From contig JAZKJV010003119.1 of NCBI GenBank assembly GCA_037367405.1, forward strand, positions 434,001-498,000: a stretch of 64,000 nucleotides of DNA, written 5' to 3'. This DNA comes from Ottelia alismoides. Taxonomy: Eukaryota; Streptophyta; Magnoliopsida; Alismatales; Hydrocharitaceae. The translations under genes and the position numbers were made by a program. A model generated the notes under the pieces. That model did not search any database. It was not told the origin of the DNA and saw only the letters and a list, made by a program, of their open reading frames with translations. Below are positions 56,081-64,000 of this stretch, piece after piece; the stretch's first letter is position 1; each line of letters starts with the position of its first letter.

Positions 56081-59000
56081 TGATGAATACCCATTCATCA
56101 CTCTTTATTCTTTTATTTTAGCTAACAAAACATTTGCCAAACACATGTATATTCATGTAAATACAAATAATTATCAAATTGCATGCATTGTATAAAATTG
56201 AATAAATAGCATGTTTTTATGCATAAATAAAAGAATAAAGAGACAAAAGAAAAAGAGGGAGATATTTAGATAAATATCGAGCAACCTAATCCCAAGGGAG
56301 GGCTCAGCATGGGCTTGACCGCATAAATGCCCAAGTAGAGAGAGATTAGGAAGCTCATATACTTGTAAATAAAATAAAAATATTTTCCTCTTCTAAAAAT
56401 AAAAATAAGTTTGTAAATACTTGTAAATATTTGTAAATACAAAATCAAAATAAAAATAAGAAAATTAAAAAGATAATAAAAACATCCTTCCTTGTACATA
56501 TTCACCATGTACATAAACCCACTTCTATATTTATTTCATCCTATAAATTAAAATCCCATAAAACTTGTATATATTCTCTATTTCATGGTGTAAATAAATA
56601 AACAAAAACCATTAAAACAAAAATAAAATAAAAAGAATAAAAATGAAAATCGAAACAAACATTGTATATAGACCATGTATATATGTGTATATGGCTATTT
56701 ATTTAACCCTTGTACATAGATGACAAAAATAAAATAAAAATACCTTTTTATTCCAAATTTTATTCTAAAAATAAATAAAATATAAAATTGGAATAAAAAT
56801 GTACAAAAATAAGAAATTAAAAATCAAAAATCAAAAAGACCTAATTTTTATATACTATATATTATACTATATTGTAAATACCTAATTTTTATTTCAAAAA
56901 AATAAATAAAAATCACCAAAAATAGTTTATAAATAAATAAACATTTTTCATATTTTGAGTTTTTCGAAAATAAGTCATTTACTATTTTTAAATAAATTTT
57001 TAAATAATTTACAAACGAAATAATCTGATTGGTCCACGAGGGATCGTTGACCCCAGTCAACTTCCCCCCTTGGACCACCACCTCGCGGATCTTGTCGTCC
57101 GACCCGATTTCCCTGATTCTTTGCCGCTCGATCCGCCTGCCATTTGCGCAAACCCCGGGTCCCGATTACATGTGGATCATCCCTAACTCTCGCCCGGGGG
57201 ATTGCATCGGGGTCCGAGCTCCGAATCTCTCGCCCGACCCCCATCCTCTCGGACCCCTAGCCACTTAAATACCCAGCTCCGCCGCTCCTTCACGCATCTT
57301 TGGCTCGTGCATTTTCCACCCCAGGACCTCCATTGCTCTCGCCTGAGTAACAACAAGCTGAGGGTAGTGTCGCAGCGAGGAGGGAGTGCTCAGACCATCG
57401 ATCCGGCGACCTAGCACCGTCGTGCGCCACCACCAGGGTGGTGCTCGAGCCTCGGGCATCGACGGCCCTCGAGGCTAGGACCCAGAGCTTCGTCAGCTCG
57501 TTCCCAATCGACCTCGACCATCAGGTAACCTTAGTTCCGTTTCCTTTTCGTTAATTTCTCATTACGCCCAAATCGCCCCGTTGCCTTCGACCTTTGATTC
57601 CGACCACGCCAGTCACCCTCTCGATCATCGAAATCGACCCTCACGTTCACGAGCCTCCTCCGCACCTTCAATACCCATTCGCACCCCGTGACTCGTCCCG
57701 GAGCAGGGTCTTCGAACTCCTCCGCCGTCGCTTCGCCGAAGTTCGACCACCACGACGCACCGACCCCCCACTTCGCTCCTAACCGGGTCGAGGCACTTTG
57801 CCCTCGACCCAGGAGTCTGTTGCGTTACTTTGCAGGTCAAGTCAGGTCCATCTGAGGGCCTGACCATTCAGGAGCAGCAGCTCCAGCTCCACCTCGGTCG
57901 CCTGAGCATCTCCGGCGCCTCCAGCTTCATCGGAGGCCCCCATTGGCTGCGGACCACCGAGGCGATTCGTCTCCGATCATCAGCGTCCCGCGAGGAGGTC
58001 CACCGCGCGCTCACCGGGGCGTCGGCCATCTGTTCTTCCAGGAGCCTCCACGACCGTCCGTTTACCCCCAGAGTTCCAGATCATTTGCGGACCGTCCGAT
58101 TAGGGCTAAGAGGAGGCCCAGCAGCCATCGTCAGATCGACACGTGGCCTCCTCTCAGCCCTCCATCCAGCGAAGGAGATCCGGCGCCTCTCAACCGTTGA
58201 TCAGATACGTGGCGCGTCCCCAGCCGTTGGATTATCACCGAGGATCCCTTCGTTGAGGCGCCCCTGCTCCAGACCGCACGATCTTCCACGTGGCATCCAT
58301 CCGGCCCTCGAATATAATCTGGGGTAATTTCACTTAGGTCCCTCTTCGATTTTGTTTTAGCATTTAGTCCTGTAAATATTTTATGTAGTTCATTTTATTC
58401 TAGACATTTTGTACTTTGAACCTCGTGCTTGTTTTATTTGCATTTATACCCCTGTCTACTTGGAACACGTGCATCGTCACGTGATTTTTGTGGTGTATTT
58501 GCAACATTAGGGCTAATGTTTTAAGGTGTTCTAGAATGAAATAAAGTTTTCATTATTTGCATCCATGCCCCTGTGAGTAGTTTATTGAGACATTGATGAA
58601 TCCACATTTCATCATCTTTATTCTATCATTTTGGCACCAAAAACCCTAGCAAATGCCTGTAAATAGCATTAAAATCATCATCTTAGCATTCATGCATGTG
58701 CATCTAAACAGTGTGTAAATTACTGTAATTAAGGCCAAAATTATAGAATAAATAAAGAAAAGAAAAAGAATAAAATATTGTAAATATTTTATAACCCGAA
58801 ACCCCGAGACCTAGGCATCTTGATGAATAGGTCGACAAGGAATAAAGTAGGGGGAGATAAGGTCAGAAATACAGATAATACACCTATACATTTTATTCAT
58901 TCTTTATTCATTTTGGGACCTATTTTTGGTTCCACTTTTTATACATCAAATAAAGAAACTTTGTACATGAAAGTTGTAGATAATAAAATAAAGAAAAATA

Positions 59001-62000
59001 CAAAATTGATTTCACAGAAAAATAACGTACAGATAAAAAGTTATGGTCTGAATAAAAATCCAGAATGCCAACTTCCCAGACCTGTATCTCACAAATAAAA
59101 ACTCCAAATGCAGCCTACTCACCTTTAATTGTATATAGAATAAAATAATCTATCCAATGGTGGTGGTTTCGCATTTGGCGGAGCTACGGTTTGAAAGTTG
59201 ACTTTTGGACCCTCATTGTATACTTGTATAGATTAAAATATTCAATTTATTCTTTATTCATTATTCTTGCATGTTTATATTTTTATAATTATGTATATAT
59301 TACTTATAATATATATGTACATTAAAACCAGAATAAAAATGCAAAGAAATCACAAAATAAAAATACTTGTATAAAGGATACATAGGTATACTACCTATGC
59401 ATGTACCTATACAAATAATACTTGTATTCTATTAAATATACAAAACATATCAGAAAAATAAAATAAAAATATATTTATGTACATAAAAGTACTTTATGTT
59501 TTTATAAAATAATAAGCAAAAATAAATAAATTAAAAGACACAAAATAAAAATAAAATACTTAAATATATAGATATATACAATATAAAGGGCATAAATGCA
59601 AACTTTTAAAAATACGTCTCATAAAAATAAATAAAAATCACAGAAAAATTCTTCATAAAATAATAAACATTTTTTATTTTATAACCTAAAATCAATAAAT
59701 TCATTTACTATTTTATTTTGATTTTTCAAATAATTTCTACTCTGAATTTCCTGATTGGTCCACGTGGACCAACCAGGCGCGGTCTAGAGTTGACCCCGGT
59801 CAACTCCCCCGACCAAAGCCTGCCACCTCTGACGCCCGCGATTTTGCCCCATTTTCAAGAAATTCTCGCGCTCAATCCGCTGGTCCTCACGCCTCGATTC
59901 CTTCTCGGAAGTTCATCCCCGATCTCCACTCTCCTACGCCATGTCTTCGGATCCAGCCATATCCTCATGATGCGCGCGTGGAGCTCGCTTGAAGAAGACG
60001 CCATCGCCTCCTACTTAAACCTCCCGCCGTCTTCGAGCCCAAGTTTGAACCCTCATTAGCCATTAATCCTCCTCCCTGTCGAGCTCTTCGTGTTGCTGGA
60101 GGTGACAGCTCCGCATCTACACCCTCAGGCGAGTCGAGGAGGCTCTGTAGCGGCTCCGCCACCTCCGCCGACCACCGGCGTCGAGGTTCTTCTTCCTCAG
60201 GTAGTCCACCTTCGAGGCATCCATTTTTCCCATTTCTTTTCGTTTCATTTCATTTCCCTTAGCTTCAGTATCGAAAACCCCAAAAAAATTCCGAGTTTAG
60301 TCGAGTGATTCGCTCCCCATCGTTCATCGCCGGAGTGCACCTCCGGTTGTCGTTCCTTCGCCTTCCACCGATCATCTCTGACGTCCACAGCACCACCATG
60401 GGGTCCAGGCAGTTTGCCCTGGACCCTTTCACCCCTTTTTGCAGGTACCTGGAGCATCACAGCGCCTGGGGGCTCGGATTCGACCTCCGCCGGAGATACC
60501 TGGAGCTTCGAGCTCCGCCGCCTTCGCAGCAGCACCTAAGAGCTTCTCCGGCGATTTTGAGAGCCCCAGACGCCAGAGCATCACCTCAGGAGTCTCCCGG
60601 ACCTTCTTGGAGCGGCCCAGACCACCGGAGGCGCGTCAGTTCGCCGGAGGAACTTCGCCGCAGCGGAGTTCTTCCCTGTTCTTCCTCCGTGTGTCTCCAC
60701 CGTCCGATCCTCGGCCCGCTCCAGATCAAGCCGCAGCCGTCCGATCTTGGCACGCGTCGTCCGTCGATCTCTTCGCCAGATCTGATCCAAGCCGCTGATC
60801 GCCGAACCGTCATCGCGCGTTGTGCGTGCGCCACGTGGATAAGTGAGCGGCCCTCCGCCGTTCGATCGCGCACGAGGAGATAAGGCGTGGGTATTTTGCA
60901 CTTTCCCCTCGCCAAATTTTGTATTTCATTTCAGTCCATAAACTTTAAGCTGTAGTTTAAATATTTCTGTAATAATTGCAACTAGAACCCCGTAGTTTTC
61001 TTATTTGCACCTAGGTCCAATCCACGTCACCTCACGTGTCCGTGCGCGTGAGGGGGCTGGGTATTTTGCAGGGACCCCCCTGGGGTTTATTTATTTCGCT
61101 TAAGTCCATGAATGTTTGCTTTAAGTTGTAATATTTTGGAGAAACTGCATTGAACCCCTTGGAACTTTGTAATATTGCAAAAATACCCCTTCCAGGCGCG
61201 TGCTAGTCACGCACCCTGGTGGGTAAATTGCTCAGATACCCTTGCGGGTTTTGTTATTCATCTTTAATCCTTAAAATGCAAGTTTCAGTGTAACCTTTTG
61301 TGGAAAAATTGCGTGTATACCCCTGGTGGTTTTAAATATTGCACATATACCCCTGCCAGTACTGTTTGATGTTTGGATGTTTGCTCTAATTATTTGACCT
61401 ATCATTTTAACTCCAAAATTTCTCAAATTTTGAACTTAAGCTCCTGGACAAGTGTACTTTCACGCCACATATTTAGTTTTTGATTTTATCTTATCTTCAT
61501 ATTTATTAAAAATCAAAAACTTGCTATTTGTGCACTGTCTATTTCAGAAAATACCAAAAAAATATTAAAACACCTCCAAAAATTCCAAAAAAATTACCTA
61601 GTGTCTATTTTATCATCTTTTAGTGTCAGTCCAAAAATCATTAAAAAGTTCAAAAGAAAAACACTAAAAATTTAAAAACACTCAAAAACTTCAAAAAAAT
61701 ATATAAAATAGTAGAAAACTCCAAAAATCAAAAACTCAGTTTCTGTTTGTTCCTTATTTTGTCCTTTTTATTTGAAAAATAGTGTGAAAATTTTGAGCTA
61801 CTGGTTGCTATTTTTAAATCTCATTTTATTCACAGCCAGCCTTATTTGCACTGTTTTGCTTTATTTCAGTATTTAAAAATACCAAAAACACCTTGAAAAT
61901 TTTCCAAAAATCACAAAAACAGTAAAAAACCCTAAAAAGACTAAAAACAATTTGTTTCTGAATTTTTGGTAATTTTTACTTAGTTTTATAAATATTCTAT

Positions 62001-63653
62001 CTTGTCTTTTATTCCATTGTCTTTAAATTCCAATATTGAAAAAGAAAAAGAAAAATATAAAATATAAAATTATAAAAATCAGAAAATTAAAAATCAAAAT
62101 ACAAAACAAAAAAAATTAAAACAAAAAAAAATTAAAAATTAAAAACCCACAAAAATTGTAGTTGCTTGCTTGCTTAGTGTAGACACTTTACACACACACA
62201 CTTGTGCTTACATTTGCTTGAATTACCATGCTTGCTCCCTGTGTTCGAACTCTCTGCATACTTGTCACTATACACCATTTGTGCAGAGTTAAAAATAAAT
62301 TTTGACTCCACATTAGTTCTAATGTGTTGATCTTTAGTGTGGGTTAATTGTTGATTAAATACAGGTTTCATTTGAGAGTCGCCACAGCGACGGTTGTCTC
62401 CGCCTTTTGTGAGACACCAATTTAGGCTCTTGTGAAATCTGTGTTTATCAGACATGTGCTGAATTAATTGGTGAAATTGCAATATCTTCCCTGGACTTTT
62501 AGCACCTGTTGCTATTTAGTCCTCGGAAGTATTTTTTACTGCACATAGGTCCCTCCGTGCCCAGGACACGTGCTTTGCGCGTGCTATTTTGGAAATTTTG
62601 CACGAGGGACCCCCAGTTTCTTATATTTGTTATGATTCAGTTCCTGGAACTTATTTTCCTTGCATTAGGTCCCTGTGCACTATGCCTTGTTGTTTGATTT
62701 TAATAAAATATCAAAACAAGTCCAAATTTCGCGAAAAATTGGACACGTGGCTCCTGCCACTGTGCAAAATTTTTCCTAAAATTTTGGTACATTTTTTAGT
62801 ATTTTTAGTATTTTTAAAAATTCAAAAATACCCATTTTTCTGTCTGTCCAGAAATAAAATTCACACAAAAATATTAAAACATTTTTAAAAATTACAAAAA
62901 AATCAGAATTTGTTTGTTTTGTTGTGATTGATTTTTTGACCAATTTTGGTCATTTTTGGACTTATAAAAATTATAAAAATTGAAAAACACTGAAAATCTC
63001 ATAAAAATCTAGTAATTAATAGAAAAAACCCAAAAATAATAAACTCGGCTTCTGAATTTTCCTTTTTGTCTCTAGTTTATAGGAAAAATACCTTCAGGCT
63101 TAGTTAGGGCCATTTTTTATTTTATTTTGGCCCTCCAAGCCTGACTGGACAACAGCAATTGTTTTCAGTCTTATTTTATTTTTTATAAAATTCCCAAAAA
63201 TCAGAAAAATACCAAAAATTCACCAAAAACATAAAAAATATAAAAAACATAAAAATATTTTTGTTTGAATTTTTGGATTAATTTTGAGTGATTAAATTAT
63301 TGTTGATAGTTGCTTGTTTCTCTTGTTTGCCTATTTTCTTTATTATTTAAAAATCCAAAAAAAATCTCAAAATGTTAAAAAAATCACCAAAAATTTGCTT
63401 GTTTATATTTTCTTCCTGTTTAGACTACTTCGTAGGCCGCAAGGCCATCACGTGCTCCTGGAGTCCGACCCTGGTCGCTATACCAGGCTAATCCAATAGC
63501 CAAGGCCACTATTGATTTCCTTTGATTTTTATCTTGTTTTGGTGGTCTGATCTCATATTTTTCTTGATTGACTGAATTATCTCCGAGATCCGGGTCGCAA
63601 CGACCCTTGATCTATTTTATTCACTCGAATCTTGGTCATTTTTTCGGCCCACA
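56081..63653 (+). mobile_element. 3' LTR of element B, split by solo LTR E
   Basis: The two parts are 56081-58593 and 62451-63653. Removing LTR E and one GACAT gives about 3711 bp. The difference from the 5' copy is mostly a 67-bp segment present here at about 58487-58553 and absent between GTGATT and ATTTGC near 27181-27196. Its paired W-box (57046-57061) has one change, and a TATA-like CTTAAATACC is near 57266. It ends GGCCCACA. Confidence 0.9.
58594..62450 (+). mobile_element. solo LTR E of a related Athila-like element
   Basis: 3857 bp, TGATGAATCCACATTTCATC...TTTATCA, flanked by GACAT (58589-58593 and 62451-62455). The empty site TTGAGACATGTGCTG is present in the 5' LTR of B (near 27217-27231). 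Inside are the promoter module (GATTGGTCCACGTGG; paired W-box 59789-59804; TATA-like CTTAAACC near 60014), GC-rich R/U5 and an AT-rich end. There is no primer site or internal region, so the element was lost by recombination between its LTRs. Confidence 0.93.
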
Positions 63654-64000
63654 AATTAATCTGACTAGATAAAATCCGATCTAGTGTGTCTAATTATAAT
63701 GAAGTGTGGTCCTAGTCTTACGAACACAAGAATAATCCTAGTAGCTCTAATAGATGCGGTGCAATCCTAGGACTATGTTAATCACCGCAAAAAATGGGCC
63801 CGATGAGCCGAATGTCCAATCCAAGTACAAGCACGAGAACCCAAGCGAGAACTACCGAAAATAAGAAGTTATTGATAATTATTTACACGAATAAATATCT
63901 AAATAATAAAAGTAAAATCTTTCTCTTTCTTGAAAAATATTTCTTCGCACCTCCTCAACGTGCTTGGTCCACAGAATCGCCCACCTCTGATTACTCTGAG
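63654..64000 (-). other. probable continuation of the leader of element C
   Basis: No ORF. The stretch near 63790-63880 (AAAAAATGGGCCCGATGAGCC, then GTTATTGATAATTATTTAC) resembles the part of the leader of element A near 42320-42420 (AAATCCAAATGGGTCCCCCG, then AAATTATTACAAAAATATTG). This is expected if element B split the leader of element C. The primer site and 5' LTR of C should lie beyond the window. Confidence 0.45.

Larger units (their letters stand above)
24766..63653 (+). mobile_element. Athila-like Ty3/gypsy element B, nearly complete but degenerate, split by later insertions
   Basis: Plus-strand order: 5' LTR (24766-28421), primer site (28425-28442), leader (interrupted by element A between 28850 and 46240), gag-pol pseudogene (47219-53977), 3' non-coding region with hairpins, PPT (56068-56080), 3' LTR (56081-63653, interrupted by solo LTR E). 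The LTRs differ by very roughly 2% in the first 300 bp I compared by eye, so B is clearly older than A. I could not find a matching target duplication: AGAAC precedes the 5' LTR and AATTA follows the 3' LTR. The 3' LTR ends GGCCCACA where the 5' LTR ends GGCCCATCA, so the right junction may have suffered a small deletion. Confidence 0.9.

Noticed and set aside
63649..63660. A target duplication for element B
   Set aside because: AGAAC before the 5' LTR does not recur after the 3' LTR (AATTA follows). I therefore report the right boundary as uncertain rather than claim a duplication.

Overview
This window is plant nuclear DNA built almost entirely from transposable elements; I see no host gene. 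The plant assignment rests on several Athila-type Ty3/gypsy retroelements primed by tRNA-Asp, a Ty1/copia element with a shortened initiator-Met primer site, an internally deleted hAT element, one CACTA terminus, a degraded LINE, and LTR promoters rich in W-box and G-box motifs. The very long LTRs (about 3.6 kb) and deep nesting suggest a large flowering-plant genome. I cannot name the species.

Layout. 1-4421: LINE endonuclease fragment (-), an 81-bp tandem duplication, a non-autonomous hAT (1682-3077), an AT-rich stretch and a CACTA terminus ending at 4421. 4422-11993: old Athila-like element D (-), with gag and protease debris, leader, decayed primer site and 5' LTR (9105-11993). It lies in a degraded copia element (11994-15018, -). 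About 15100-24765: internally deleted Athila-like element C (-), whose leader resumes at 63654-64000. Inside the leader of C sits element B (24766-63653, +), a degenerate but nearly complete copy. Inside the leader of B sits element A (28850-46240, -), complete and young, flanked by the 5-bp duplication GGACC. The 3' LTR of B is split by a solo LTR E (58594-62450) flanked by GACAT. The order of insertion is therefore C, then B, then A and E.

Element A has LTRs of 3625 bp each, in which I find two substitutions and four one-base homopolymer indels. It has a tRNA-Asp primer site, one uninterrupted 2251-codon gag-pol frame and a polypurine tract (PPT). Comparing A, B and C shows features a standard annotation would miss: (1) several hairpins in the 3' non-coding region whose 3' arm copies the PPT; (2) two blocks of 48-49 nt almost unchanged between otherwise diverged elements; (3) an open frame antisense to pol in the usual env position; (4) a probable intron of about 495 nt in the leader; (5) a shared LTR promoter module with paired inverted W-boxes. 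These are my best candidates for something undescribed.

Working together: transcription would start in the LTR, the leader may be spliced just upstream of gag, tRNA-Asp would prime minus-strand DNA, and the PPT beside the 3' LTR would prime plus-strand DNA. Only element A still has all of these parts, and its extreme C-terminus is altered by a small frameshift.
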